A model generated the notes under the pieces. It did not search any database. It saw nothing but the letters and a program-made list of their open reading frames with translations, and was not told the origin of the DNA. Positions 9,060 to 18,395 of a DNA stretch of 47,731 bases are shown piece after piece. Positions within the stretch are counted from its first letter, which is position 1. Each line of letters begins with the position of its first letter. The stretch is from Gammaproteobacteria bacterium. GTDB lineage: Bacteria > Pseudomonadota > Gammaproteobacteria > Steroidobacterales > JABDMI01. The DNA is taken from contig JABDMI010000019.1 of assembly GCA_013001575.1 (NCBI GenBank), positions 1-47,731 on the forward strand. The letters run 5' to 3'. The translations under genes were made by a program, and so were the position numbers.

Positions 9060-9626
9060 ATGAGTATAAAATCGGATCGCTGGATACGTCGTATGGCAGA
9101 AGAGCAGGGCATGATCGAGCCTTTCGAGGCCGGACAAGTCCGCTACCACGATGAAGACCGTGTAGTCTCATATGGCACGTCCAGTTACGGCTATGACGTG
9201 CGTTGTGCCAATGAATTCAAGATCTTTACCAATATTAATTCCGCCATTGTTGATCCCAAGCATTTTGACGAAAACAGTTTTGTGGATGTGCAAGCCAGTG
9301 AATGCATTATCCCGCCCAATTCATTTGCCCTGGCACGTACAGTTGAGTATTTTCGTATCCCGCGTAATGTGCTGACTGTGTGCCTTGGAAAATCTACCTA
9401 CGCACGCTGCGGCATTATTGTGAATGTCACACCGCTGGAGCCGGAATGGGAAGGCCATGTGACATTGGAGTTCTCAAATACAACCCCGTTACCGGCGCGT
9501 ATTTACGCGAATGAAGGTGTGGCACAAATGTTGTTTTTTGAATCGGATGAAGTCTGCGAAACCTCGTACAAAGATCGCGGCGGTAAGTATCAGGGTCAGC
9601 AGGGCGTAACCTTACCCAAAACCTGA
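9060..9626 (+). CDS. dcd: dCTP deaminase
   Basis: Homotrimeric enzyme that deaminates dCTP to dUTP, the main source of dUMP for thymidylate synthesis in gammaproteobacteria. The 188-residue length is exact for the family. Conserved stretches include [32 protein letters not shown] with the catalytic Glu in [14 protein letters not shown], and the C-terminal [18 protein letters not shown] that closes over the nucleotide. A GAGA ribosome binding site precedes the ATG. It follows mrp on the same strand and converges on the DUF3108 gene with a 29-bp gap. Confidence 0.97.
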   Translation: MSIKSDRWIRRMAEEQGMIEPFEAGQVRYHDEDRVVSYGTSSYGYDVRCANEFKIFTNINSAIVDPKHFDENSFVDVQASECIIPPNSFALARTVEYFRIPRNVLTVCLGKSTYARCGIIVNVTPLEPEWEGHVTLEFSNTTPLPARIYANEGVAQMLFFESDEVCETSYKDRGGKYQGQQGVTLPKT

Positions 9627-9655
9627 GTTAATTTGCTTAAGCGTACTGGTACCAA

Positions 9656-10516
9656 TCAGTAGTTGAGTTTTTCGCGTACGCTTTTTTTAGATTGTTCAGA
9701 GCCACCAGATTCAAGCGTTTTTACAACAAGCGGTTTGGCTTTGTACGCGGTCATGTCCAGGGTTGCCCGTAATGTCTCGCCTTTGTATTGCTGCATTTTG
9801 ACCACAGCGTAATCCAATTCAGGAGCCAACCACATCAACATATGTCGGCTTGAACCAGCGCGTTGTTGTTTGAGTTTTATTGCATTCAAAGTTTGTTGCA
9901 TTAACTCGATTTTTTCTTCACCCAGACCGGTCACTTGATAAGCTTTGACTTCATTGTCTTTGATCACTGAATAACTTGATTTCAGTTGCGCGTGTTTTGC
10001 ATCCAGCATTAACTGCATTTGCAAACTCAGTAAATCGTATTCATTGCCGCTTAGTTCCAGATTTTTAACATTACCATCGGCATTACTTTCTGCCAGCTTG
10101 GTTTTCCAGTTATAGCGAATATGTTGTTGGTCACGACTTTTGTGCACGTATTCTTGTGGGATTACTTGTACGTCTGAGGTTTGAAAAATTGTCCATTCAC
10201 GGATCTTACCCATGAGTTTGGCGATACCTTTCGGTTTGGTGACTGAATAATAGGTGTAGGTTCGGGTTTCAGGGTCAAGTTTGAGTTCGATATTGGCGCG
10301 CCCGGATATGCTGCCGAATCTGGCCTGATAGGTGGCGTGGTAGGGCATCAATGCGGGTGTAATATCAGCCGCAAAAACTGTATTCACTTCGCCGGAAATC
10401 TCCGCATCGGTATCAGCACCAAGCGCAGGTAAACTGAAGGCCATTGCGCAAGTCAACAGCAACAGACTAAGCAGTTGATGCTTGTTTTTTTCAATAGTGT
10501 TTGTCAATAAGTGCAT
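9656..10516 (-). CDS. DUF3108 exported protein
   Basis: A 286-residue protein of unknown biochemical function. An N-terminal signal peptide (LLSLLLLTCAMAFSLPALGA, cleavage near residue 33) is followed by the DUF3108 body, which starts at YHATYQARFGSISGRANIEL and has the beta-rich, outer-membrane-facing pattern seen in relatives. It lies 18 bp after purN on the same strand. DUF3108-purN-purM is a recurring gammaproteobacterial order, so the linkage supports the family call but does not by itself suggest a purine role. The C-terminus is basic and Ser-rich (SGGSEQSKKSVREK). Confidence 0.88.
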   Translation of the reverse strand: MHLLTNTIEKNKHQLLSLLLLTCAMAFSLPALGADTDAEISGEVNTVFAADITPALMPYHATYQARFGSISGRANIELKLDPETRTYTYYSVTKPKGIAKLMGKIREWTIFQTSDVQVIPQEYVHKSRDQQHIRYNWKTKLAESNADGNVKNLELSGNEYDLLSLQMQLMLDAKHAQLKSSYSVIKDNEVKAYQVTGLGEEKIELMQQTLNAIKLKQQRAGSSRHMLMWLAPELDYAVVKMQQYKGETLRATLDMTAYKAKPLVVKTLESGGSEQSKKSVREKLNY

Positions 10517-10534
10517 GTAACTTCCAAGTGATTA

Positions 10535-11176
10535 TCAGGCCTGGTTCATTAGATAGGCTTGCTCAAGCGGGGTTCCGTCAAGACACACTTGTTGATCTTT
10601 ACAACTTAAGCGCCCACGGGCAAACCAGTCTATTACTTCAGGATACAGTGTATGTTCCAGTTTCTGAACCTTGGCTGAAAGCGATTCACTATTATCGCCG
10701 CTGTTGATTTCGGTTTTCGCCTGGGCAATTACCGGTCCATCGTCTAGTTCGGCGGTTACCAGATGCACACTGCAACCGTGCTCGCGGTCTCCGGCATCCA
10801 GCGCGCGTTGGTGGGTGTGCAAGCCTTTGTATTTAGGTAACAAGGAGGGATGGATATTGATAATGCGATTGGCAAAGCGTTCGACTAATTGTGGCGTGAA
10901 AATTCGCATAAAGCCCGCCAGTACGATCAGGTCAGGCTTGAGCTTGTCCAGAATTGTCATCAAGCGTTGGTCATACTCTTCACGTGATTGCTGTTTTCTG
11001 CCTGGGATGCAGTAAGCGGGAATCGCATGTTCTTTTGCGCGTTGCAATCCAAACGCTTTGGGCTTGTTGCTGATCACGGCTTTGATGCGAGCTGGCGAGT
11101 CTGAGCTTTGCTGTGCATCAATAATGGCTTGCAAATTGCTGCCGTTTCCGGATATGAGCACCACGATCTCAAACAT
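10535..11176 (-). CDS. purN: Phosphoribosylglycinamide formyltransferase
   Basis: Folate-dependent GAR transformylase (213 aa), third step of purine synthesis: N10-formyl-THF + GAR to FGAR. Signatures are VLISGNGSNLQAIIDA at the N-terminus, LAGFMRIFTPQLVERF, the catalytic Asn/His in INIHPSLLPKYKGLHTHQRAL, and CSVHLVTAELDDGPVIAQA with the catalytic Asp. It starts 13 bp after the purM stop, the usual purMN operon. Confidence 0.97.
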   Translation of the reverse strand: MFEIVVLISGNGSNLQAIIDAQQSSDSPARIKAVISNKPKAFGLQRAKEHAIPAYCIPGRKQQSREEYDQRLMTILDKLKPDLIVLAGFMRIFTPQLVERFANRIINIHPSLLPKYKGLHTHQRALDAGDREHGCSVHLVTAELDDGPVIAQAKTEINSGDNSESLSAKVQKLEHTLYPEVIDWFARGRLSCKDQQVCLDGTPLEQAYLMNQA

Positions 11177-11189
11177 AATAATGACTTAA

Positions 11190-12233
11190 TTAGCGATATT
11201 GAACGATCTGCTTGCCCGGAGTGATTTCTCCCAAGCGAATAACTTGCTCACCGCAATCAGTCAAGGCAGCGACAATTGCGTCTGTTTGTTCAGGGCTGAC
11301 CACTAATATATAGCCAATACCGCAATTAAAGGTACGGCGCATTTCCGCGTCGGCAATCTTGCCTTGTGTTTGTAACCACTGAAAAATAGCGGGATAGGTC
11401 CAGGCCGAGGTCTCGATCACAGCATCTACGTTGTCTGGTAATACGCGTGGAATGTTTTCGGTCAGCCCGCCACCGGTAACATGCACCATGGCATTGATAC
11501 TGTGGTTTTGTAATACGTCTAAAATACTTTTTACGTAAATTCGCGTAGGGTGCATAAGATGGTCGATCAATGATTTACCATCCAGATCCGTTTCAAAATC
11601 CATACCACTGTGTTCGAGTACTTTGCGCACCAGGGAATAGCCATTGGAGTGGATCCCGGATGAGGCGAGCCCGATCAATTGGTCACCGGCCTTTACCTGG
11701 CTACCGTCAATGATCTGATCTTTTTCTGCCACACCAACACAAAAACCGGCAAGGTCGTAATCGTTTTTGGCGTACATGCCTGGCATTTCCGCGGTCTCAC
11801 CACCGATCAATGCGGCTCCAGCCAATTCACAGCCTTTGGCAATACCGCTGATCACATCACTGGCCACGTCCACGTCGAGTTTAGAGGTGGCGTAATAATC
11901 CAGAAAAAATAATGGCTCTGCACCAAGTACCAGGATGTCATTCACACACATGGCCACCAGATCGATACCAACCGTTTCATGTCGCCCGGAATCGATGGCC
12001 AATTTAAGTTTGGTGCCAACTCCGTCAGTACCTGAAACCAGAACCGGTTCCTGATATTTTTGCGTATCGAGCGAGAATAAACCGCCGAAGCCACCCAGTG
12101 AACCCATGACGCCGGGTCGATGAGTGCGCTTAATGGCGGGTTTGATGCGTTCGACCAGAGCGTTCCCGGCTTCGATGTCGACACCGGCGTCACGATAGGT
12201 CAAGCCTGAATTTTGGCTGTTTTGTGTTGTCAT
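11190..12233 (-). CDS. purM: Phosphoribosylformylglycinamidine cyclo-ligase
   Basis: AIR synthetase (347 aa): closes FGAM to AIR using ATP, fifth step of purine synthesis. Family motifs include [58 protein letters not shown] and [15 protein letters not shown] take the ATG at 12233 ([17 protein letters not shown]); an ATG 42 bp upstream would add 14 residues unlike the family. A TACAAT element lies only 8 bp upstream of this ATG, so if it is the true -10 the message would be nearly leaderless. purN and DUF3108 follow. Confidence 0.96.
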   Translation of the reverse strand: MTTQNSQNSGLTYRDAGVDIEAGNALVERIKPAIKRTHRPGVMGSLGGFGGLFSLDTQKYQEPVLVSGTDGVGTKLKLAIDSGRHETVGIDLVAMCVNDILVLGAEPLFFLDYYATSKLDVDVASDVISGIAKGCELAGAALIGGETAEMPGMYAKNDYDLAGFCVGVAEKDQIIDGSQVKAGDQLIGLASSGIHSNGYSLVRKVLEHSGMDFETDLDGKSLIDHLMHPTRIYVKSILDVLQNHSINAMVHVTGGGLTENIPRVLPDNVDAVIETSAWTYPAIFQWLQTQGKIADAEMRRTFNCGIGYILVVSPEQTDAIVAALTDCGEQVIRLGEITPGKQIVQYR

Positions 12234-12241
12234 GGGCGCGT

Positions 12242-12247
12242 ATTGTA
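12242..12247 (-). promoter_or_regulatory. Candidate -10 element for purM operon
   Basis: On the minus strand GTGTACAATACGCGCCC has TACAAT followed by a GC-rich discriminator, the same arrangement as at mrp and prfC. No good -35 was found at 16-18 bp. The predicted start falls within a few bases of the purM ATG, so either the purM transcript is almost leaderless or this is a chance match. Confidence 0.4.
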
Positions 12248-12385
12248 CACGATGCCCAAGCTGGCCCAGACACATTCAAGGCACTTTTATTGCACGAGAT
12301 TCAGGTCTTGCTGAGAGAGCATTTCACTGACGCCCAGGGTTAAGTGTGTCAAAATATCGCCTGATTCAGTTACTTGCACATTGCC

Positions 12386-13624
12386 ATGGTTGCCCAAGAT
12401 CGCTTATACAATTTGATCGGTGTTTTTTTGATCGGTTGGTTGTTGTTCAAACTCTCGCCCATTCTTACGCCATTTATTGCCGCGGCCTTGCTGGCGTATA
12501 TTGGCGATCCATTGGTGGACAAGCTAGAGACCTATCGCATACGCCGTACCCTGGCCGTAGTGATCGTTTTTTTTGGCTTGACCATATTGCTCATTTTATT
12601 GGTCCTGATGCTGGGGCCGATGATCAAAAGCCAGATATCGGCCTTTACGCAAAAATTGCCGTCTTATATTGAAGCGCTGGAAACCGGGCTGTTGCCCAAA
12701 GTTGCCGGTTGGCTGGGCCTAAGTAGCGAAGGTGGCTTTGGTTGGAGTCAGGTGGTCAGTGAATACGGCGATAAACTGGGTGAGCTGGGCACTAAACTGG
12801 TGGGTACACTGACCAAGTCCGGTGCGAACATCATCGGTGCCGTGTTCACTATTGCCTTAACACCAATTTTAGCGTTTTACTTATTGCGTGACTGGGATCT
12901 TCTGGTCGCCAGGATCGGTGCACTCATCCCGCGTCGCTATCAAGAGAAAACTTTTTTGATCGCCAAAGAATCCGATCAGGCCCTGGGTAGCTTTTTACGC
13001 GGGCAAATGATGGTTATGATCGGCCTTGCCGTGATTTATTCAATTGGCCTGAGCATGCTCGGGCTGGATAATGCCATCGCAATCGGCGTGTTATCGGGAT
13101 TGGTGAGTTTTGTGCCATACCTGGGATTTATTGTCGGTATTTTTCTGGCAGGTATAACCGCATTTGCTCAAGGCGGAGGTCTGCTGCTGTTGGCCGGTGT
13201 TGTGCTGGTTTTCGCCGTCGGGCAGGCCATTGAAGGAACCGTGCTCACGCCGAAACTGGTCGGCGAATCTATTGGTTTACACCCGGTAGTGGTAATATTT
13301 GCCGTCATGGCTGGTGGCCAGTTGTTCGGGTTTTTTGGGGTATTGCTTGCTCTCCCGGCCGCTGCAGTTTTGTCGGTTTTTGTGCGGCACTTTTATGCAG
13401 ATTTCATTGAAGACGATTATCTGGATGACGATGACCAAAGCGATGATGTCCAAATCGATGATGCTAAAAGTGAAGATACAAGTGCAGAAGATTCTGGTGT
13501 TGAGAAGTCTGACGCACAAGACTCATTAAGCACCTATGGTGCGTCCGCTAGAGAGCAATCGATTGACGACGAGGCCTCACGCAGTTTGTACAAACATGAT
13601 CCGTTTGACGACGATTTTTTGTAA
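12386..13624 (+). CDS. AI-2E family (PerM-like) membrane transporter
   Basis: A 412-residue inner-membrane protein with about eight hydrophobic helices and the family pattern YLLRDWDLLVARIGALIPRRYQ, then GQMMVMIGLAVIYSIGL, GLVSFVPYLGFIVG and EGTVLTPKLVGESIGLHP. Members export or import small molecules (TqsA, for AI-2) or ions; the substrate here cannot be named. I use the ATG at 12386; a TTG four codons earlier is less likely. After the last helix (about residue 340) comes an acidic cytoplasmic tail of about 65 residues (DDYLDDDDQSDD...DPFDDDFL). The gene is divergent from purM and 16 bp upstream of hda, a conserved setting in Pseudomonas and relatives. Confidence 0.92.
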   Translation: MVAQDRLYNLIGVFLIGWLLFKLSPILTPFIAAALLAYIGDPLVDKLETYRIRRTLAVVIVFFGLTILLILLVLMLGPMIKSQISAFTQKLPSYIEALETGLLPKVAGWLGLSSEGGFGWSQVVSEYGDKLGELGTKLVGTLTKSGANIIGAVFTIALTPILAFYLLRDWDLLVARIGALIPRRYQEKTFLIAKESDQALGSFLRGQMMVMIGLAVIYSIGLSMLGLDNAIAIGVLSGLVSFVPYLGFIVGIFLAGITAFAQGGGLLLLAGVVLVFAVGQAIEGTVLTPKLVGESIGLHPVVVIFAVMAGGQLFGFFGVLLALPAAAVLSVFVRHFYADFIEDDYLDDDDQSDDVQIDDAKSEDTSAEDSGVEKSDAQDSLSTYGASAREQSIDDEASRSLYKHDPFDDDFL

Positions 13625-13640
13625 ATAACGAGAATTGGTC

Positions 13641-14345
13641 GTGAAACAACTCGCCCTGGCCGTAAGCCTGCCAGACCACGCAATTTTTGATACCTTTGTC
13701 GCCCACGGAAATGAAGCCCTGGTGCAGCAGTGTCGCATGCTGGCTAAGGATTCGAGTATTGGTGAAACCTTGTTTATTTCGGGATTGGAAAACTCCGGAA
13801 AAACACATTTGTTACAGGCCATGTGTCATGCCTGCCCAGCAGATGTGCAAGCCGTGTATCTGGATCTGGATAATCCCGATTTTCCTCCCGATATTTTGCA
13901 AGGCTGGGAACAGGTGCAGTTGTTGTGCCTGGATAATATTGATCGCATCCAGGGCCAGGCAGATTGGGAAGAGGCATTGTTTGACCTGTTTAATCGCCGC
14001 CTGGAACGGGCGCCGGGAAAACGCGCGAGTCTGGTTATGACAGCAGCACGACCCTTGGCAGATTTGCGATTGGATCTGGCGGATCTGCGTTCGCGCTTAA
14101 GCTCGGGATTGATCCATGCTTTAGCAGTTCTAGCGGATGAGTATTTGTCTGAAGCCTTGTTATTACACGCCCGGCAACGTGGATTGGAGATCCCAAAAGA
14201 GACTTTGGAGTTTATTTTGAAACGCCTGCCGCGGGAACTCGGCAGTCTGATGAATTGGCTGGAATTGGCGGACCAAGCCGCATTAGAAGCACAACGCAAA
14301 TTGACCGTGCCATTTGTCAGAAAATTAATTTCAGAAGTTAATTAA
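13641..14345 (+). CDS. hda: DnaA regulatory inactivator Hda
   Basis: A 234-residue AAA+ DnaA homologue lacking the DNA-binding domain. With the loaded sliding clamp, Hda stimulates DnaA-ATP hydrolysis to prevent re-initiation. The N-terminus KQLALAVSLPDHAIFDTFV fits the clamp-binding QL-x-L-x motif. A P-loop variant (ISGLENSGKTHLLQA), Walker B (VQLLCLDNIDRI) and the sensor/arginine-finger region (LRLDLADLRSRLSSGL) follow. I take the GTG at 13641, preceded by a GAGA ribosome binding site; a TTG two codons upstream is the alternative. It lies between the AI-2E gene and the convergent DUF2069 gene, as in pseudomonads. Confidence 0.92.
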   Translation: MKQLALAVSLPDHAIFDTFVAHGNEALVQQCRMLAKDSSIGETLFISGLENSGKTHLLQAMCHACPADVQAVYLDLDNPDFPPDILQGWEQVQLLCLDNIDRIQGQADWEEALFDLFNRRLERAPGKRASLVMTAARPLADLRLDLADLRSRLSSGLIHALAVLADEYLSEALLLHARQRGLEIPKETLEFILKRLPRELGSLMNWLELADQAALEAQRKLTVPFVRKLISEVN

Positions 14346-14375
14346 CGAGTTGCATAACTAAACTGGCTCTCGACT

Positions 14376-14840
14376 TCAGCCGCCTTGATTCTTTTTTGCT
14401 CTGGCTTGTTTTTTTGCCAGGCGCTTAGCCTTTTTTTCCGGATCTGCCACATAATGCCTGCCGTCCACCAGATACGGTGTACGAATGAGTTTAAGCATTA
14501 GCACCAGACACATTACCCAGAAAAACAAGGCAATTCCGGCATTGGTTTGCATGCCATTATCGATCATGCGTTCAACCAGACTCCAGCCGATGTATATAAC
14601 CAAAAGATTGGGGATCAATTGATAATAACGACGGCGTTTTCCAATGACACCGGGAATCAGTAATACCAAAGGCACACAAAGCAAGATTCCCCAAACCTGT
14701 CGACCCGAACTGTACCAACCCGAGATGAACACGCTCAATGCAATTAAATAACTGATCACCGTAAGGTAATACACAGCATTAATACTGCCAGGTATTTCAG
14801 CAGGCGCATGGACAGATTTGTTCTGAGATTGTTCAGTCAT
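14376..14840 (-). CDS. DUF2069 membrane protein
   Basis: A 154-residue inner-membrane protein with four predicted helices (YYLTVISYLIALSVFISGWY, VWGILLCVPLVLLIPGVIG, YYQLIPNLLVIYIGWSLVE, AGIALFFWVMCLVLMLKLI) and a Lys/Arg-rich cytoplasmic tail (EKKAKRLAKKQARAKKNQGG). The pattern and position, beside hda and arsC, match the DUF2069 family, whose function is unknown. I start at the ATG at 14840 (MTEQSQNKS); longer in-frame starts would run into arsC. It ends 30 bp from the convergent hda stop. Confidence 0.85.
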   Translation of the reverse strand: MTEQSQNKSVHAPAEIPGSINAVYYLTVISYLIALSVFISGWYSSGRQVWGILLCVPLVLLIPGVIGKRRRYYQLIPNLLVIYIGWSLVERMIDNGMQTNAGIALFFWVMCLVLMLKLIRTPYLVDGRHYVADPEKKAKRLAKKQARAKKNQGG

Positions 14841-14853
14841 TAAATATTTTTTA

Positions 14854-15198
14854 TTAGAACAGTTCGAGTACGGATTCGGGCGGACGTCCGATTCTTGCAT
14901 CCTCATCCGTCACCACGATCGGGCGCTCCAGTAAAATAGGATGCTTGATGATCAAATCTATCAATTCCACATCGGACTTGCTTGTAAGGTCGATATTTAA
15001 TTTATCCATGATCTTTTCTTTTTTACGCATGATCTCAAGCGGTTCTTTATTCAGTTTCTTAAGGATGTCCTTTAGTTCTGATTTGCCCGGCGGAGTTTTC
15101 AGGTACTCAATGACGCTGTGGTCAACTTGTTGTGCTTCCAGCAAGGCCAGAGTTTGTCGTGACTTGGAGCAGCGCGGGTTGTGGTAAATCTTGATCAT
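14854..15198 (-). CDS. arsC: ArsC-family (YfgD-like) glutaredoxin-dependent reductase
   Basis: A 114-residue thioredoxin-fold protein. It has the ArsC active-site segment HNPRCSKSRQTLALLEAQ (catalytic Cys9) and the C-terminal RPIVVTDEDARIGRPPESVLELF with the anion-binding Arg residues. Full length for the family. Chromosomal genes of this type beside DUF2069/wrbA are usually YfgD-like, and arsenate reductase activity in vivo is not certain; no arsB/arsR is nearby. It lies 13 bp upstream of DUF2069 and diverges from acyP. Confidence 0.88.
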   Translation of the reverse strand: MIKIYHNPRCSKSRQTLALLEAQQVDHSVIEYLKTPPGKSELKDILKKLNKEPLEIMRKKEKIMDKLNIDLTSKSDVELIDLIIKHPILLERPIVVTDEDARIGRPPESVLELF

Positions 15199-15241
15199 GG
15201 TTTTAGGTTATCTAATGATTAATTTGGGGTAGTATTATCGC

Positions 15242-15544
15242 ATGGATGAAAAACTAAACAGCAGCAATAAGCCTATTATTGTGCGACGATTTATTGTGAG
15301 CGGCAAAGTGCAAGGTGTTTTTTTTCGCACCAGCACCCGAGAGCAAGCACTCAGCCGTAATCTCTCAGGTTATGCGAAAAATCTGCACAGTGGTCAAGTG
15401 GAAGTCTTGGCGCAGGGCGATCCCGAATTAATTGAAGAATTATTTCAGTGGCTTCATCTGGGCCCGAAACTGGCGAGAGTAGACTCGGTAATCGAGGTGG
15501 GTGCAGGTTGCGAACTTGAGCTCGAAGGTTTTAAAATCTTCTAA
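15242..15544 (+). CDS. acyP: Acylphosphatase
   Basis: A 100-residue enzyme that hydrolyses carboxyl-phosphate anhydrides such as acetyl phosphate and 1,3-bisphosphoglycerate. The signature GKVQGVFFRTSTREQA carries the substrate-binding Arg, and GYAKNLHSGQVEVLAQG the catalytic Asn. The N-terminal about 13 residues are an extension of the usual 90-residue domain. It diverges from arsC with a 43-bp gap that includes a TATTAT -10-like element close to the start, and its stop abuts the convergent flavodoxin-like gene with no spacer. Confidence 0.93.
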   Translation: MDEKLNSSNKPIIVRRFIVSGKVQGVFFRTSTREQALSRNLSGYAKNLHSGQVEVLAQGDPELIEELFQWLHLGPKLARVDSVIEVGAGCELELEGFKIF

Positions 15545-16006
15545 CTAAAAAATACCGGCTTCCAAACCGGCGGCAAAATTCATGCCCAGTTCTCTGACCT
15601 CGTCTTTGAACGACTCTTTATACTCGCCATGCAAGATCAGGGTTTCTTGCACCAGTTTCCATTTGAGCCCGGTCAGTATTTTTCCGACAGCAACTTTTGT
15701 TCCCTGACCATCCAGTCCAGCGCGAATGTACAAGGCAACGGGTAGGCCTTGCTTGCTCTCCAGGCAAGGATAGTAAATGCGCTCAAAAAAATCTTTGGTT
15801 AAACCCGCCATATAACCAAAATTCTCGGTGGTGCCCAGAATGATTCCATCGGCATTTTGCACATCGTCCACGCCGGCAGAAAGATAATCGCATGAAGTTA
15901 CTGAGATATTCTGTATGTCGGGATGGGTGATGCCTTCCAGGCACGCGTCGCGTAAAGCCGCGGTATTGGGCGACGGGGTGTGACTTAAAAAAAGCAGATT
16001 GACCAT
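15545..16006 (-). CDS. Flavodoxin-family / NAD(P)H-dependent FMN oxidoreductase-like protein
   Basis: A 153-residue single-domain protein with a flavodoxin-like fold: phosphate-loop-like start FLSHTPSPNTAALRDACLEG, then ADGIILGTTENFGYMAGLTKDFFERIYYP, the flavin-binding loop pattern of WrbA/NQO-type reductases. It is shorter than WrbA (about 198). It probably carries FMN and moves electrons from NAD(P)H; the acceptor is unknown. It lies 10 bp after the lytic transglycosylase gene on the same strand and converges directly on acyP. Confidence 0.8.
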   Translation of the reverse strand: MVNLLFLSHTPSPNTAALRDACLEGITHPDIQNISVTSCDYLSAGVDDVQNADGIILGTTENFGYMAGLTKDFFERIYYPCLESKQGLPVALYIRAGLDGQGTKVAVGKILTGLKWKLVQETLILHGEYKESFKDEVRELGMNFAAGLEAGIF

Positions 16007-16016
16007 TGGGCTTGGC

Positions 16017-16673
16017 CTAGTTGACGTACCAGCGATTATTGAGTTTTTTAAACACCTTATTCGGGTATTTGGCTCTGCCTAAGCTGCCGTTATAGCGCCC
16101 GAGAGCGCGAAACAGGTTGCCTTTTTCCATATCAATATAATATTTCAAAATAGTACAACCAAAGCGTACATTGGTGTCGATGTGAAACAGGTTGTCATTT
16201 GGGCGACCGATCTCGTCCAGCCAAAAAGGCATGATTTGCATCAAGCCGCGAGCACCAACTCGCGAAATTGCAAAGCGATCAAAGGCGCTTTCCACGTCCA
16301 TAACCGCTAAAACCAGTTCTGGTTGCAAGCCAGAACGCTTTGCTTCCCTGTGAACGGCGGTCAAAATAGCAATACGCTCCTGGTGGTCTTTAACCTGTTT
16401 GCCCAGGCGATTACTCATGTCGGTCAACCACACCTGGGCTTCAAATTTATCTTCAAAGCTCGAACTCTTGTCGGCTACGTGTTTTAACAACTTTTTCAAT
16501 TCGGGGTCAAAGGCCTGACCCTGGGAATTGGTATGCGAGGCGGCAAATAATGCAGGCGTTGCCATAAAGGCCATCAATAGTATGGAGATAGCTATAGCAA
16601 CAGCAAAAGCGCTCGCATTACCTGGCGACTTTTTGATACTCAAGTTAATTGTGCTGTGATTAAAAAATCGCAT
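16017..16673 (-). CDS. Lytic transglycosylase (SLT domain), exported
   Basis: A 218-residue peptidoglycan-cleaving enzyme. An N-terminal signal sequence (AFAVAIAISILLMAFMATPALFAAS, about 21-45) leads to a short helical region. The goose-lysozyme-like SLT domain starts near 108: AVMDVESAFDRFAIS, with the catalytic Glu, RVGARGLMQIMPFW, and ALGRYNGSLGRAKYP in place of the usual AYNAGPG. Its location just after proS (3 bp from the proS stop) is a common gammaproteobacterial arrangement and implies cotranscription. It acts in the periplasm or on the outer-membrane face. Confidence 0.92.
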   Translation of the reverse strand: MRFFNHSTINLSIKKSPGNASAFAVAIAISILLMAFMATPALFAASHTNSQGQAFDPELKKLLKHVADKSSSFEDKFEAQVWLTDMSNRLGKQVKDHQERIAILTAVHREAKRSGLQPELVLAVMDVESAFDRFAISRVGARGLMQIMPFWLDEIGRPNDNLFHIDTNVRFGCTILKYYIDMEKGNLFRALGRYNGSLGRAKYPNKVFKKLNNRWYVN

Positions 16674-16676
16674 GAT

Positions 16677-18395
16677 TCAATTGGATATTTTTTCCATTAT
16701 GTTGTCAATGGCTACTTCTTCATTTTCACTTGCGGTGCGCGCACGGTATTCCAGTGTCTGATTTTTCAGACCCCGCTCACTCACTGTGATGCGATGCGGA
16801 ATTCCGATCAATTCGATATCGGCAAACTTAACCCCGGGCCGGGCTTTGCGATCATCCAAGACAACATCAAAACCGGCGGACTTGAGTTCTTCATACAATG
16901 CATCGGCCTTACTGCGCACCATGTCAGATTTCTCGTAATTCAAGGCAACGATAGCCACATGGAAAGGCGCGATGCTGTTTTGCCACACAATGCCATTGTC
17001 GTCATGGTTTTGTTCAATCGCGGCGGCAACCAGTCGGGTCACCCCTACGCCATAACACCCCATCAATGGAGTGGCGGCTTTACCATTCTTGTCGAGCACA
17101 CTGAGTTGCATGGATTTTGAATATTTGTCTCCGAGTTGGAATACATGCCCAACCTCGATTCCACGACACAATTGCAAATGTCCCTGACCGTCCGGACTCG
17201 GATCACCGGCTTGTACTTCACGCAGGTCGGCAATCTCGCTATAGCTAGCGTCACGTTCCCAATTGATGCCGAAAAAATGATGCCCGTCCTTATTGGAACC
17301 CGCGGTAAAATCCGACATTACCGCCACACTGCGGTCCACAATAACGGGCATTTCCAGATTAACCGGGCCTAATGAGCCGGCGCTGGCACCAATTGCAGAA
17401 TTGATCTCTTCATCGCTGGCAAAACACAGGGGACTGGCAACCAATGGCAGTTTTTCCGCTTTAATTGCATTCAAAGTGTGATCACCACGCACCAGTAATG
17501 CCACTAGTGGAGTGGCAGACTTTGCCTCGTCATCCCGGTGTCCATGCACGATCAGGGTTTTAAGTGTTTTGGTGATCTCAATGTCAAATTGTTCGACCAG
17601 GTCCTGAATGGTTTTTGCATTCGGGGTTACAACTTCATGCATATCAATTGTTGGTGCGGCACGTTCAGTGCTCGGTGCGAGTGCTTCGGCCAGTTCGACG
17701 TTTGCTGCAAATTCGGATGCATCGGAATACGCGATCACGTCTTCACCGCTGTCGGCTAACACGTGAAATTCGTGCGAGGCACTGCCACCAATACTGCCGG
17801 TATCGGCAGCAACCGGACGATACTCCAGCCCGATGCGCTCCATGATGCGGCAATAGGCGTCATACATGGCATCGTAGGTTTGTTGCAGGCTGTCCGCATC
17901 CATGTGAAATGAGTAGGCATCTTTCATAATGAATTCGCGCGCCCGCATCACCCCAAAACGCGGTCGAATCTCGTCACGGAATTTGGTTTGAATTTGAAAA
18001 TAGTTAATTGGCAATTGTTTGTAACTGCGTAATTCACGACGGGCGATATCAGTCATTACCTCTTCATGGGTAGGGCCGTAACAAAACTCGCGTTTGTGGC
18101 GATCATGCATGCGTAATAATTCAGGACCGTATTGATCCCAGCGTCCAGACTCCTGCCACAATTCGGCCGGTTGCACGGCGGGCATCAGTATTTCCAGGGA
18201 GCCGGCATTTTGCATTTCTTCACGAACGATCTGCTCCACTTTACGTAATACGCGCATACCCAGCGGCAACCAGGAATATAAACCCGAGGCCAGGCGGCGG
18301 ATCAATCCGGCACGCAACATAAGTTGGTGACTGATGACTTCGGCATCGGCCGGAGTTTCTTTGAGTGTGTTGAGGGGGAATTGACTTAGACGCAT
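16677..18395 (-). CDS. proS: Proline-tRNA ligase
   Basis: Class II synthetase, bacterial type, 572 aa. Motif 1 region [20 protein letters not shown]; motif 2 region [26 protein letters not shown]; the inserted YbaK-like editing domain (about residues 230-390, with [20 protein letters not shown]); motif 3 [19 protein letters not shown]; then the HGTP anticodon-binding domain at the C-terminus ([12 protein letters not shown]...[19 protein letters not shown]). Charges tRNAPro and can deacylate mischarged Ala-tRNAPro. It diverges from the KARI-like gene across a 214-bp AT-rich region. Confidence 0.98.
   Translation of the reverse strand: MRLSQFPLNTLKETPADAEVISHQLMLRAGLIRRLASGLYSWLPLGMRVLRKVEQIVREEMQNAGSLEILMPAVQPAELWQESGRWDQYGPELLRMHDRHKREFCYGPTHEEVMTDIARRELRSYKQLPINYFQIQTKFRDEIRPRFGVMRAREFIMKDAYSFHMDADSLQQTYDAMYDAYCRIMERIGLEYRPVAADTGSIGGSASHEFHVLADSGEDVIAYSDASEFAANVELAEALAPSTERAAPTIDMHEVVTPNAKTIQDLVEQFDIEITKTLKTLIVHGHRDDEAKSATPLVALLVRGDHTLNAIKAEKLPLVASPLCFASDEEINSAIGASAGSLGPVNLEMPVIVDRSVAVMSDFTAGSNKDGHHFFGINWERDASYSEIADLREVQAGDPSPDGQGHLQLCRGIEVGHVFQLGDKYSKSMQLSVLDKNGKAATPLMGCYGVGVTRLVAAAIEQNHDDNGIVWQNSIAPFHVAIVALNYEKSDMVRSKADALYEELKSAGFDVVLDDRKARPGVKFADIELIGIPHRITVSERGLKNQTLEYRARTASENEEVAIDNIMEKISN

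Noticed and set aside
13826-14299. 157-codon minus-strand ORF opposite hda
   Set aside because: Arg/Ser-rich antisense shadow of a well-supported hda gene.
14854-15198. Arsenic resistance operon
   Set aside because: Only an ArsC-like gene is present with no arsB, acr3 or arsR; its context is the conserved DUF2069/hda neighbourhood.
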